Shown here: positions 1-8,764 of the stretch, piece after piece
How positions within the stretch are numbered: position 1 is the stretch's first letter
How the letters are laid out: every line of letters begins with the position of its first letter
Source: Opitutaceae bacterium
GTDB lineage: Bacteria > Verrucomicrobiota > Verrucomicrobiia > Opitutales > Opitutaceae
Assembly (NCBI GenBank): GCA_015075305.1
Contig: JABTUS010000001.1
Location: 186,001 to 250,000 of the forward strand
DNA: 64,000 nucleotides
Direction of reading: 5' to 3'
Notes under the pieces: generated by a model
Seen by the model: only the letters and a program-made list of their open reading frames with translations
What the model was told of the DNA's origin: nothing
The model's database searches: none
Translations under genes and position numbers: made by a program

Positions 1-250
1 GCGACCACACCTCGCAAGCGCCACCCTTCTCCGGCAGCTTCTCGTAGGGGGCCGGTGAAAGCCCTGAGAGATCCAGGGACGCTGACGCAGCCTGAACGAC
101 CAGCGTTCGGTTCAGGCGCTCAACTTCCCCCAGATCAATCTCCGCCGCCTCCGCCAGGAGCCTCTCCCGCTCGGACGCAGACAACTGATCGTAAAACGCA
201 AAAACCTGGCCCTGACCGGCACGATGAAAGGAATCAACAAGAGGATGCAT
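1..250 (-). CDS. UDPGP-family nucleotidyltransferase, N-terminal part (cut by window edge)
   Basis: Reading the minus strand from an ATG at 248-250 gives an open frame of about 83 codons that runs off the left edge. Its start includes HRAGQGQVFAFYDQLS and later a segment ending LSPAPYEKLPEKGG. This pattern, 'the further F..AGQ.hvf.f...L...er..L..q...iD', is typical of the N-terminus of the UDP-N-acetylglucosamine/UDP-glucose pyrophosphorylase family (UAP1-like, UDPGP type 1), which makes UDP-sugars from UTP and a sugar phosphate. The catalytic Rossmann core lies outside the window, so the exact sugar cannot be told. It follows the FtsB-like gene by 47 bases on the same strand and is probably co-transcribed, a plausible link between envelope-precursor supply and division. 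Confidence 0.72.
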   Translation of the reverse strand, partial: MHPLVDSFHRAGQGQVFAFYDQLSASERERLLAEAAEIDLGEVERLNRTLVVQAASASLDLSGLSPAPYEKLPEKGGACEVWS

Positions 251-297
251 GAAGGAAAGCGGCAGTAGTCGCTTGCCGACAGAAAATCCCAAGGCGC

Positions 298-585
298 TCA
301 ATCCTCAAAGCGAAAAACCATTTCGTCCGGCTTCGCGTAGAGAAGACGTCGCCGGATGACACGCTCCACGTAGGACGGGTCCTCGCGCAGGCGTTGAAGG
401 ACTTTCTCCTGCTCAGACAGGCGCACCTGCAGTTCAGCCAGGCGGTTGCGCGCGGCTGTCTCCTGAATGCGCAACTGCCCAAGCTCGCGCCGCGTCTGCC
501 AGAAAAAACCAGCGGACATCACGCCCACCACGACGAACAGCGAGAGGTAGACGACGATGATCAGTTTTCGAACGTTTACGGCCAC
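298..585 (-). CDS. Septum formation initiator family protein (FtsB/DivIC-like)
   Basis: This 95-residue protein has the FtsB/DivIC layout: a short cytoplasmic N-terminus, one membrane helix at about residues 7-28, then a coiled coil at about 30-66 (heptads rich in L, R, E), and a C-terminal piece with EDPSYVERVIRRRL at about 67-80, which matches the family's 'dp.yiE..AR..L' motif. Members bridge FtsL and FtsQ in the divisome at the inner membrane. Length is normal for the family (about 90-110). It precedes the UDPGP-family gene and is divergent from the ATPase gene at 695, so the roughly 110 bases between them should hold two promoters. Confidence 0.82.
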   Translation of the reverse strand: MAVNVRKLIIVVYLSLFVVVGVMSAGFFWQTRRELGQLRIQETAARNRLAELQVRLSEQEKVLQRLREDPSYVERVIRRRLLYAKPDEMVFRFED

Positions 586-694
586 GGCAGGATTGGAGGG
601 GATTTACACAAAACTGTAAATTCTGTCCTCAACGTTTTTTTCACGGGAGATTTGTAAGCAAGTTGCCGATGTTCAAACCGCAACCACACACGCC

Positions 695-1510
695 ATGTAC
701 CAGAGTTTTTATGGGTTCACGGAGATGCCGTTCAACATCACCCCTGACCCCAAATTCCTCTATCTGAGCCCGACCCATCTTGACGCGCTGCAACATCTGA
801 AGTTCGGCGTTGAACAGAAGAAGGGATTCATCGTGCTCGTCGGGGAGGTCGGCTGCGGGAAAACCACCCTCTGCCGCCGATTCCTGAACGAACTCGATTC
901 CAAGCACTGGGACTCCGCCCTGATCTTGAATCCGCGGGTCAACGAAACCCAGATGCTGAAAGCGATCCTCACTGAACTCGGCGAAACCAAACTCGCCCGC
1001 AATCAACATGACCTTGTCGCCCAGATAAATCGCGTCCTCATGAGCCGTATCGAGGCTGGGCGCGACATCGTGTTGATCATCGACGAAGCGCAAAATCTGT
1101 CGTTCGAGGTTCTGGAACAGGTCCGCCTCCTGTCGAATCTTGAGACTGACAAGCAGAAGCTGCTGCAAATCGTCCTTATGGGGCAGCCAGAGTTGAAAAC
1201 CATGCTCGCCCGGGAGGAACTCCGCCAGCTCCGGCAGCGCATCCTGATTCACTACGAACTCTTTCCCCTGAATATCGGTGATCTCACGCACTATGTTCAT
1301 CACCGGCTTACCCTGGCTGGCGGACAGGGCCGCCCCCATTTTACCAACTGGGCGATTCGTGCGGTGCAGCGGGCATCGCGCGGAGTGCCAAGGATTGCAA
1401 ATAATCTCTGCGATAAGGCCCTTCTGGCCGCATTCTTGCGCGAGTCCGATGAAGTTACTTGGAAGGACGTCCGGCGTGCCGTTAAGGACGTTGCAACCCT
1501 TACCAACTAA
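695..1510 (+). CDS. ExeA/GspA-like AAA+ ATPase
   Basis: The 271-residue protein starts with YGFTEMPFNITPDPKFLYLS, the hallmark N-terminus of the ExeA/GspA ATPase family. Walker A is GEVGCGKT (50-57) and Walker B is IVLIIDEAQ (125-133). A C-terminal AAA lid follows, with RASRGVPRIANNLCDKAL as sensor-2-like region. In Aeromonas, ExeA with ExeB helps assemble the type II secretion secretin through the peptidoglycan. The version here lacks the C-terminal membrane and peptidoglycan-binding parts of full-length ExeA (about 540 aa), so it is a short cytosolic form, as is common outside Aeromonas. The next gene, 69 bases downstream, is GspB-like, which supports the assignment. No other type II secretion genes lie in the window. 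Confidence 0.85.
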   Translation: MYQSFYGFTEMPFNITPDPKFLYLSPTHLDALQHLKFGVEQKKGFIVLVGEVGCGKTTLCRRFLNELDSKHWDSALILNPRVNETQMLKAILTELGETKLARNQHDLVAQINRVLMSRIEAGRDIVLIIDEAQNLSFEVLEQVRLLSNLETDKQKLLQIVLMGQPELKTMLAREELRQLRQRILIHYELFPLNIGDLTHYVHHRLTLAGGQGRPHFTNWAIRAVQRASRGVPRIANNLCDKALLAAFLRESDEVTWKDVRRAVKDVATLTN

Positions 1511-1579
1511 GCGCTCCGGCATGGCCCATCCGACGTTAACTGCCAACTCCCGATTCTTGACAGCCAACCATACCCGCGC

Positions 1580-2392
1580 ATGAGCCTGATCAACGAAGCC
1601 CTCAAGAAAGCGCAGAAGCAACGCGCGCATGAACCCCTGAGCTCAATCCCGGTGTCCGCTAATGCGCAAGCATCACCACGGGTGATCAAGCGTAAAGAGC
1701 CGATGCCCGCGAAGACGCTTGTCGTTGTCGGCGCGCTTTGCGTCATCCTGGTCGTCGCCCTCGGTGCCGGGGGATGGTACGTCTTCAAGGAGAGTTCGAC
1801 TCAGATCGCCGCCAGCAGCACCAATCAGGCTGCATCGTCGCACAGCACCGATACGCATCCGGCAAAAGCCGGCAATCCCTCGCCCGCCGATCCAGCCATC
1901 GCGACCGTTTCGCTGCAGCAAACGGCAGCTCCCGGGACAAGCGCGGCGACCCCAGCCGGGGTGACCACTGTGGCCAATGCTGCCACAACCACCACATTGG
2001 TGATTTCACCGGCAAATTCGAACGGAGCCGGTCCCTCAACTCTCGTCGCGTCAAGTACGCCTGCCGGTGTGCCACCCTCAGAGCAACACCAGCCCCAGGC
2101 CGCCTCCGCCACACCCACGCCAGCTCCGGCGCCAGTCGACGTGATTCAGATTACCGCGGCGGATTTGAAGCACAGCATCCCTCCCAATCCTCAGGCACTT
2201 GCGGTTGTTGACACATTCAAGGTCTCTGGCATCCGCGCTTCTGCCTCCGACCCCAAAGTTCTCCTGAACGATCGAGTCTTTCGCCTGAACGATATCGTCG
2301 AACGCACGTACGGTCTGAAACTCACCGAGGTCCACGCCGATCGCCTGCTCTTTGTCGACGACGCCGGAGCGACCTACACCAAGACATTTTAG
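1580..2392 (+). CDS. GspB-like type II secretion protein
   Basis: 270 residues. The N-terminus MSLINEALKKAQKQR is the typical cytoplasmic GspB/ExeB start. One membrane helix lies at about 45-68, followed by a long Ala/Thr/Pro/Ser-rich periplasmic linker (about 75-195). The C-terminal GspB domain (about 205-270) contains VSGIRASASDPKVLLNDRVFRLND and ends in LLFVDDAGATYTKTF. GspB proteins couple the GspA ATPase to secretin assembly at the envelope. The pairing and gene order with the upstream ATPase match known gspAB units. The low-complexity linker is long but normal for the family. Confidence 0.8.
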   Translation: MSLINEALKKAQKQRAHEPLSSIPVSANAQASPRVIKRKEPMPAKTLVVVGALCVILVVALGAGGWYVFKESSTQIAASSTNQAASSHSTDTHPAKAGNPSPADPAIATVSLQQTAAPGTSAATPAGVTTVANAATTTTLVISPANSNGAGPSTLVASSTPAGVPPSEQHQPQAASATPTPAPAPVDVIQITAADLKHSIPPNPQALAVVDTFKVSGIRASASDPKVLLNDRVFRLNDIVERTYGLKLTEVHADRLLFVDDAGATYTKTF

Positions 2393-2602
2393 CCGCCTGC
2401 CCCCGGCTTCCGAGACACTCCGGAAATGCCGCGAGAGCGGAAGTGCGGGGACTCTTATTGGAGTCTGTCCCTCAACGCCCATTGAAACAACCTGCCCCTA
2501 ATTCGATCACACGTATCCCGGTGCAGATGCCCTATTCCGGGCGCAACCCTCAATGCTACCTTGATGGATGGCGACCCATCGGCACGCTGTCACCCCATCG
2601 AA

Positions 2603-3703
2603 ATGGCCACGTCCAACTTTTGCCTTCGCATCGGATTCAGCCTTGCAACGATCGTTCTCGTTGCATCCGCCGACCAGATTTATCCCAACGACCCTCGCAT
2701 CGAATGGACCGGCGCGGCATTCGCCAAGACCAGCACAGAACTCGTCGAATTTTGCCGATTCTCAGATGCCTGCCTGGTTAGCACCGAATCCTACTTCAAA
2801 GTCGCAAATGCAAAGACCACCACGGGCGTGGTCATTCGATTCACCACGACCAGCGCGAAAGTCACCGCCCGTTTCCGCGTTCTACCAGGAGAAAATCGCG
2901 GGTCAAGATTTGGCATCCGGCAGAATGGGAGGCTGATCACCGAAAAGAGTTTCTCCAAAACCGAATCCAACCCAGCCCTTGAAATCCTGTCGGAGGCTCC
3001 CGGGACTGCCGTGACCTACGAGATTCTCATGCCGATCTTCTCAAACTGCGGCCTGACTGGGCTGGATGTGTCCGACAGCACGCTCATCGCCAATCCGGTC
3101 CGGACGCGACCCGTCTACGCGGCAATAGGCGACTCCATCACGCATGGCACCGGGCAGACCGCGACAGCCGAAACCTATCCCTGGCTCCTGTCCAATCGGA
3201 TGGGCTGGACATTGAACAATCTTGCCGTTGGGGGAGCGAGGGTTTCCCCGTCCGTCGGCAATGATCTCAAGGGGCGAAAAATCGATGTCATCACCATCAT
3301 GCTGGGTTTCAACGACTGGAATATCGTCAACGATCCAGCCGTGTACCGGGCAAACTACAGCGCCCTCTTGGAACACATCCGCATGCACCAGGCCGATGCC
3401 ACCATTTTCTGCATCACCCCACTGCCTTCAAGCCGGACCAAATCCCCTGGAGCAAATGTTGTCACGTCACTTGAGCCCTATCGCGAAGTGGTCCGCCGTC
3501 TTGTCGAGAGTCGCATCAGCACCGGCGACAGACGGCTCCATCTCATCGAAGGACCGTCTGTGGCAACGATCGCGGATCTAAGCAAGGACGGCACCCACCT
3601 CAGCGTGACAGGTGCAGCCCACGTGGCCGACTCCCTCGAAGCAGCGATCAAAAAGTTGCACAGCGCCGAGCTCCAGTTGAAACCCATCCGCCGTGGCCCA
3701 TGA
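2603..3703 (+). CDS. Secreted SGNH/GDSL-family hydrolase
   Basis: I chose the ATG at 2603 because it puts a signal peptide (hydrophobic stretch in the first 22 residues, ending near VASADQ) at the N-terminus; a longer frame opens at a TTG at 2561. The 366-residue protein has a beta-rich N-terminal region (about 25-160) and a C-terminal SGNH hydrolase domain: block I AAIGDSITHG with the catalytic Ser at about 178, block II around VGGARVS, block III GFNDWN, and DGTHLS carrying Asp 329 and His 332. Such enzymes hydrolyse esters, often deacetylating carbohydrates (SGNH_hydro with an N-terminal carbohydrate-esterase-2-like domain). The substrate cannot be read from sequence. The gene stands alone between gspB and a tRNA gene. 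Confidence 0.82.
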   Translation: MATSNFCLRIGFSLATIVLVASADQIYPNDPRIEWTGAAFAKTSTELVEFCRFSDACLVSTESYFKVANAKTTTGVVIRFTTTSAKVTARFRVLPGENRGSRFGIRQNGRLITEKSFSKTESNPALEILSEAPGTAVTYEILMPIFSNCGLTGLDVSDSTLIANPVRTRPVYAAIGDSITHGTGQTATAETYPWLLSNRMGWTLNNLAVGGARVSPSVGNDLKGRKIDVITIMLGFNDWNIVNDPAVYRANYSALLEHIRMHQADATIFCITPLPSSRTKSPGANVVTSLEPYREVVRRLVESRISTGDRRLHLIEGPSVATIADLSKDGTHLSVTGAAHVADSLEAAIKKLHSAELQLKPIRRGP

Positions 3704-3714
3704 TTTGCTGAGAG

Positions 3715-3791
3715 TGGCGCAGCCGTAGGGAGTCGAACCCCAAACCTTCTGATCCGTAGTCAGATGCTCTATCCAATTGAGCTACGGCTGC
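3715..3791 (-). tRNA. tRNA-Arg, anticodon ACG
   Basis: On the minus strand an acceptor stem GCAGCCG (3785-3791) pairs perfectly with CGGCTGC (3719-3725), followed by discriminator G and an encoded CCA (3715-3717). The D arm carries GCTC...GAGC, the anticodon arm is TCTGA-CTACGGA-TCAGA with anticodon ACG, and the T arm contains GGTTCGACTCC. ACG would be modified to ICG and read CGU/CGC/CGA. A TTGCAC hexamer on the minus strand near 3825 could be a -35 box. Confidence 0.95.
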
Positions 3792-3950
3792 GTGGTGGAA
3801 GGGAGGAAGAAGCAAAGTCAGCCCACAGAGTGCAAGCGCTTTTTTTCACAAACCAGTCAATTGGACCATGGCCCATGGCTGCAATCAACGGTACATCCCA
3901 GCCTCCCCTGCCCCAGGCGAAAGGCAGGCAGGTGCATCGCCCTCGACGAG

Positions 3951-5672
3951 TTATTCCGACCCGCTGGTTCGCCAGTCTATCAGCTCGAGCTGGAGCAGCT
4001 TGCGATCATTGAAATGGTTCCAAATGAGTTCCACCGCCAGATCAAGCGGCACGCCCACAGGCGGAACGCGTTCCGCCATTTTCCAGGCGACGCCAAAGAG
4101 CCGGCGTCCGCGCGAATCCTCAATGGAGAATCGAAAATGCAGGCTCTTGAACACCTCCGGACGCTGACGCAGCACCACACCCCGGATGCCAAACACAGGC
4201 TCCGGGTTTCCCTGTCCGAACGGATGCAGTTCCTCCAATTCCTCCATGAGCTGCTCCCGAATCTGATCCAGCGTCAACCAGGCGGAAAGCGGCAGAAACG
4301 CCTCGAGCTGGCACCCATTCACATGAGCCTGAACTGCCTCGGCGAAACGCGTGCGGAATTCCCCGATGAGCGACGTGTGCACTGAAACACCCACGGCCAT
4401 CGGATGTCCGCCCCATCCCTCGAGCAAATCGGCACAGGTGCCCAGAACCTCCACGAGATTCACGCCGTCAACGCTGCGCCCCGAGCCCTTGGCCATTTCT
4501 CCTTCATTGCCCAAAACCACGCAGGGGCGGTTGTATTTCCTGCTCACCCTCCCGGCAACGATTCCCACCACACCCGAGTGCCAGGTATCTCCATAAAGGA
4601 CGATCCCGGGCAGATTCGCATAGCGCTCCTCCACAATGCGCTCGGCTTCCTCCGTGATGGATCGCTCGATTTCCTGGCGCTCCCGGTTGAACGCATCCAG
4701 TTGACGCGCCGTCTGCGCGCAGAATGCCTCGTCCTCGCTCAACAACAGCTCCACCGACAGCGCCGCATCCGCCAGCCTTCCCGATGCGTTGATGCGCGGA
4801 CCAAGACGGAAGGAAATGTCCACAGGCATTATCCCGAGGTCGGGCTTCACGCCCGCAACCGCCATCAACGCGCGCAAGCCTGGACGCTCCGCACCCTGGA
4901 GAATGCGAAGTCCAAATCGGGCGAGTATGCGATTCTCCCCGTGGAGCGGCACCAAATCCGCAACCGTGCCCATGGCCACAAGGTCGAGATAGTCCCGAAG
5001 CCTGATCTCCCGCGCCACCGGATGATCCTCTGACCGCAGCAGCTTCAGCAGGCCATGGCACAGCTTGAAGACAAGCCCAACGGTGCAGAGATCCCGCCAG
5101 GCACCGTCCTCATCCCCGGCATGCACATGCGGGTTGATCAATAGCACCCCTTCCAGCGCCCTTTCCTTCGAACGGTGGTGGTCGATCACCATGACCTCGA
5201 CACCGCGCGACTTCAAATATGCAGCCTCGTCATGCGAATTCGTTCCGCAGTCGAGGGCGATGAAGAGCTGGGGAAGACCCGGTTCAATCGCGCGTTCGAT
5301 CGCGCTGCGCGAAAGGCCATAGCCGTCCTCCATCCGCCGGGGAACAACGAAGCGCGGATTCAATCCAAATTTCCGCAGAATGCTGACGAGGAGCGCGGTG
5401 CTGCTGACTCCATCGACATCGTAGTCGCCCAGAACTACGATCTCCTCCTCCCGCACGATCGCCTGCCGCAGGCGCGCAGCCGCCGCGTCAAGATTCCGAA
5501 GGAGAAAGGGATCCTGAAGCTCCGCAAGCGCCGGGCGGAGGAATTTCGCGGCCAGCACCGGCTCACGCACGCCGGCACGAAGCAGAAGCTCCGCAAGCAC
5601 GTCGCTTACCCCTGCGGCGCGACAAAGTGCTGCGACGTCCTCAGCCGGAAATGGCTTGTAGATCCAACGCAT
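3951..5672 (-). CDS. recJ: Single-stranded-DNA-specific exonuclease RecJ
   Basis: 573 residues, the usual RecJ length. DHH-phosphoesterase motifs are complete: DYDVDG (83-88) and DHH (164-166) bind the Mn/Mg ions. The DHHA1 part includes KGSGRSVDGVNL and GGHPMAVG, and the C-terminal OB-fold segment includes HPFGQGNPEPVF. RecJ degrades single-stranded DNA 5' to 3' in RecF-pathway recombination, mismatch and base-excision repair. The gene lies 87 bases downstream of secDF on the same strand and could be transcribed with it. Confidence 0.95.
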   Translation of the reverse strand: MRWIYKPFPAEDVAALCRAAGVSDVLAELLLRAGVREPVLAAKFLRPALAELQDPFLLRNLDAAAARLRQAIVREEEIVVLGDYDVDGVSSTALLVSILRKFGLNPRFVVPRRMEDGYGLSRSAIERAIEPGLPQLFIALDCGTNSHDEAAYLKSRGVEVMVIDHHRSKERALEGVLLINPHVHAGDEDGAWRDLCTVGLVFKLCHGLLKLLRSEDHPVAREIRLRDYLDLVAMGTVADLVPLHGENRILARFGLRILQGAERPGLRALMAVAGVKPDLGIMPVDISFRLGPRINASGRLADAALSVELLLSEDEAFCAQTARQLDAFNRERQEIERSITEEAERIVEERYANLPGIVLYGDTWHSGVVGIVAGRVSRKYNRPCVVLGNEGEMAKGSGRSVDGVNLVEVLGTCADLLEGWGGHPMAVGVSVHTSLIGEFRTRFAEAVQAHVNGCQLEAFLPLSAWLTLDQIREQLMEELEELHPFGQGNPEPVFGIRGVVLRQRPEVFKSLHFRFSIEDSRGRRLFGVAWKMAERVPPVGVPLDLAVELIWNHFNDRKLLQLELIDWRTSGSE

Positions 5673-5759
5673 GATGTATCCGACTTCGAACGCATGGAAA
5701 CCGGCGAAACCTGCCGATCCAGGTCCGTCGCCATGTCAGGCGGCGGACCGTGCGCTCGC

Positions 5760-8321
5760 CTATCGGGATGCCTTGCTGGCACCCGTCCACTCGTAGGTCG
5801 GCTTGACGTCCTGATGCTTCTCCACGCGCTTCCGGTCGCCCCGGTGCCACCAGAAGAAAACCTGGGCGGCAATGAACACGGCGGAAAACGTGGCCGTCAC
5901 GATGCCGACCAGAAATGTGAACGAGATGTCACGCAGCACGCCGCCCCCGAAGAGGAACAGTGAAAGCGCGGCAAGAAAGGTTGTCGTCGACGTCATGATC
6001 GTGCGCGCGAACACCTTGTTGATGGCGGAGTTCACCACCGTTCGAAGCGAACTGGTTGGATTGTCCCTCATCTCCTCCCGGATGCGGTCGAACACCACGA
6101 CGGTTTCATTGATCGAATAGCCGGCGATGCAGAGAATCGCGGCAACCATCGGCGCCGAAAACTGGTGACCGAACAGCACGAAGATGCCAATGGTCATGAG
6201 GATGTCGTGCAGGGATGAGAACATCGCGCCGATGCCGAAGCCGAACTCGAACCGGAAGGCTATGTAGACCAGGATGGTCAGCATTGAAACGCCCACCGCG
6301 AGCATGGCGGTCCACTGAATCTCCTTGCCGATCGACGCACCGATGTGGCTTTCACCAACCTTTTCAATGCCGGCGGAAGGAAATGCCTTTTGCAGAGCTT
6401 CAAACACAACGCCCGACTTGCCCTCGGGCGTCTCCAGCTTGAGCGTCTCCCTGCCCGACGTCTGCTCGCCAATCGAACTGATCGTTGTCACGTTGATGTC
6501 GGTCACTCCCACGCTGCGCGCGGCCTCACGCACCTTTGCCACGTCCGGCTTTTGATTGAAGCGAAGTGTGACAAGATCGCCGCCGGCAAAGTCGATACCG
6601 TAGATCCGGTTCCCCTTGTAGGCGACCACGGAGATGCCGAGGATGACGATGATCCACGATCCGATGAACGCCGGTTTGCCGTACTTGACCCAGTCAACAT
6701 GAATATCCTTCAGCATGCGGCGCATGGACATTTTCTTGAGAATGCCCGACTCCGTCAGCAGCTCCATGACGAGATGCCCGGTGATCAGAACTGAAAAAAG
6801 CGTGGATACCACGCCGATTGCCAGGGTGACTCCGAATCCCTTTATCGGTCCGGTTCCGAGCCAGATCATGATGGCGCAGATGATGAGCTGGACAAGATGG
6901 GCGTCCATGATCGTCGTAAGCGCCTTGACGAATCCAGCGTTGTTTGCGGTGACGAGATTCTTGCCGGCGGCGATCTCCTCCCGCATGCGCTCGAAAATCA
7001 GGATGTTCGCGTCGACCGCCATGCCGATCGTCAGAACAATGCCGGCGAGTCCGGGCAGCGTCATGGTGGCGCCAAAGCTCGCCATGATCCCCAGAATGAT
7101 GACGACGTTGACCGCAAGGGAAAAGACCGCAACCAGGCCACCGGTCATGTAGAAGGTGATCATGAACGCCGCGACGGTCGCCGCTCCGATGATGGATGCG
7201 CGAATCCCGCTGGAGACGGCATCCTCGGCCAATGAAGGACCAACCTCGAGCTGCTCTTTGATCTGCAGGGGCAGATCGAGCGGGTTGTTGAGGACATTCG
7301 CGAGATCCTCGGCATCGCGCTGCGTGAAACTGCCGGAAATTTCCGCCGAATCATTGTCGATCTCCTCACGCACCGTGGGCGCCGACTGCAGCTTTCCATC
7401 GAGCACGATGGCCAGCTGGCCCGTCCGGCCGGTGCGCTGGTTGTTCTCGGCTATAAGGCGGGTGACGGCGGCGAAGCGCTTCCGTCCCTCCGCCGTGAAT
7501 CGGAGGATGATCTTGAAGCGGCCATATTCATCCATGACCGCGTAGGCATTGGCCATGCTCTCCCCGGTCATCTCGGGGATCCGTTTCACAAACAGGTCCT
7601 GCGTGGTGATGTCGCCATTTCGCGTCTCGTTGCTCAGGGTCAGCACCTCATAACCCAGCGGGGTCTCAACACCGGGGCCCGGAATGGCCGTCGGATGCAC
7701 AATGCGAAACTCGAGGCGCGCCGGCTTCTTCACACTGTCCACCACCTCGGGATTGTCCTTGGTGCTGACGCCGGGGAGCTGCACCTCGATGCGATTGTCT
7801 CCGATCGGGCGGATGATGGGCTCGGCCACACCGAGTCCGTCGATGCGCTGGTGAAGGATTTCAACCGCCTTCGCGAGCTTCTCCTTTCGCTCGTCCGGTC
7901 GAACCTCCGAAAGCGCCTTGTCGTCGACCTCGAGGGTGAACGCGATGCCCCCCGCGAGATCAAGCCCCGCCTGGAGCTTCGCCTTGGAACGCTTCAGGAG
8001 TTCGTCGAGAAGCAGCGAGTTGCGCCGGTCGATGTTCCTGACATCGCCAAGATTGATGTTTGGGAAATATTTGAGCGCGAGGTCGATCCTGCGCTCCTTG
8101 GCAATCTGCTTGAGCGCCACAAACGGCGTTTGAGGGGGCTGCGCTTTCGCGGCGCGAGCGATCGCCTCATCAACGAGGGAGGCGAACTCCTTTTCCTTGG
8201 CTGTGGCCGCCGATTTTGCGTAATCGACAAAGTCACGGCTCTTCAGCGGCAAAAGCGTGACAAGTGCCCAGGCCAGTATGGCTAGGCTCAGCACGATTTT
8301 CCAGATGTTGCGTTTGATCAT
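5760..8321 (-). CDS. secDF: Fused protein-export membrane protein SecD-SecF
   Basis: 853 residues with SecD and SecF fused in one chain. SecD part: N-terminal membrane helix (about 9-27), the LQAGLDLAGG-like P1 start (about 115), the PQLPGV-type segment QVQLPGV and TGQLAIVLDGKLQSAP in the periplasmic domain, then six helices with GMAVDANILIFERMREE. SecF part begins about 545 with GIDFAGGDLVTLRF and contains GYSINETVVVFDRIREEMRD. SecDF pulls translocating proteins into the periplasm using the proton-motive force and works with SecYEG and YajC; yajC lies immediately upstream on the same strand. Fused SecDF is frequent in Verrucomicrobiota and Bacteroidota. Confidence 0.96.
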   Translation of the reverse strand: MIKRNIWKIVLSLAILAWALVTLLPLKSRDFVDYAKSAATAKEKEFASLVDEAIARAAKAQPPQTPFVALKQIAKERRIDLALKYFPNINLGDVRNIDRRNSLLLDELLKRSKAKLQAGLDLAGGIAFTLEVDDKALSEVRPDERKEKLAKAVEILHQRIDGLGVAEPIIRPIGDNRIEVQLPGVSTKDNPEVVDSVKKPARLEFRIVHPTAIPGPGVETPLGYEVLTLSNETRNGDITTQDLFVKRIPEMTGESMANAYAVMDEYGRFKIILRFTAEGRKRFAAVTRLIAENNQRTGRTGQLAIVLDGKLQSAPTVREEIDNDSAEISGSFTQRDAEDLANVLNNPLDLPLQIKEQLEVGPSLAEDAVSSGIRASIIGAATVAAFMITFYMTGGLVAVFSLAVNVVIILGIMASFGATMTLPGLAGIVLTIGMAVDANILIFERMREEIAAGKNLVTANNAGFVKALTTIMDAHLVQLIICAIMIWLGTGPIKGFGVTLAIGVVSTLFSVLITGHLVMELLTESGILKKMSMRRMLKDIHVDWVKYGKPAFIGSWIIVILGISVVAYKGNRIYGIDFAGGDLVTLRFNQKPDVAKVREAARSVGVTDINVTTISSIGEQTSGRETLKLETPEGKSGVVFEALQKAFPSAGIEKVGESHIGASIGKEIQWTAMLAVGVSMLTILVYIAFRFEFGFGIGAMFSSLHDILMTIGIFVLFGHQFSAPMVAAILCIAGYSINETVVVFDRIREEMRDNPTSSLRTVVNSAINKVFARTIMTSTTTFLAALSLFLFGGGVLRDISFTFLVGIVTATFSAVFIAAQVFFWWHRGDRKRVEKHQDVKPTYEWTGASKASR

Positions 8322-8407
8322 GGGGAGCTTGGTTAAAGTCTGGCCGATCTCATGCCTCGGCAGGAGAATCAGTGCGCCATCCGGTCGGGCCGGGTGAACC
8401 CGGATGC

Positions 8408-8752
8408 CTATTTCGTGGCCGTGGTGCTGTCAGCCTTCTTCACGACCGCATGAACAAAGCTCTTGCCGAGCTCAATCTTCGTGGTGTCCGCCACCCTCAC
8501 GATGAAACGATCATCCTTCACAGCCGTCACCGTGCCGTAGACTCCACCCGTCGTCACGATTTCATCTCCCGGCGCCAGGGACGCCAGCATCTTGGCGTGC
8601 TCCTTCTGCTTCTTGCGCTGGGGTGCAATCATGAAGAAATACATGGCACCGAAAATGAAGATGATGGGCAGAAACTGCAGGATTGGGTTGCCGCCCGGCG
8701 CGGCGGGAGCCTGCGCAAGGATCGGTTGAACAACGGCGGACACGAGAGGCAT
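8408..8752 (-). CDS. yajC: Preprotein translocase subunit YajC
   Basis: The 114-residue protein starting at the ATG at 8752 has one membrane helix (about 23-42, ending in FFMIAPQRKKQKEH, the YajC signature) and a small soluble domain with LAPGDEIVTTGGVYGTV. A longer frame reaches 8824, but the extension has no similarity to YajC. The protein is an accessory of SecDF-SecYEG. The gene is upstream of secDF (86 bases) on the same strand and divergent from speA. Confidence 0.94.
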   Translation of the reverse strand: MPLVSAVVQPILAQAPAAPGGNPILQFLPIIFIFGAMYFFMIAPQRKKQKEHAKMLASLAPGDEIVTTGGVYGTVTAVKDDRFIVRVADTTKIELGKSFVHAVVKKADSTTATK

Positions 8753-8764
8753 TGAGCGATTTGC

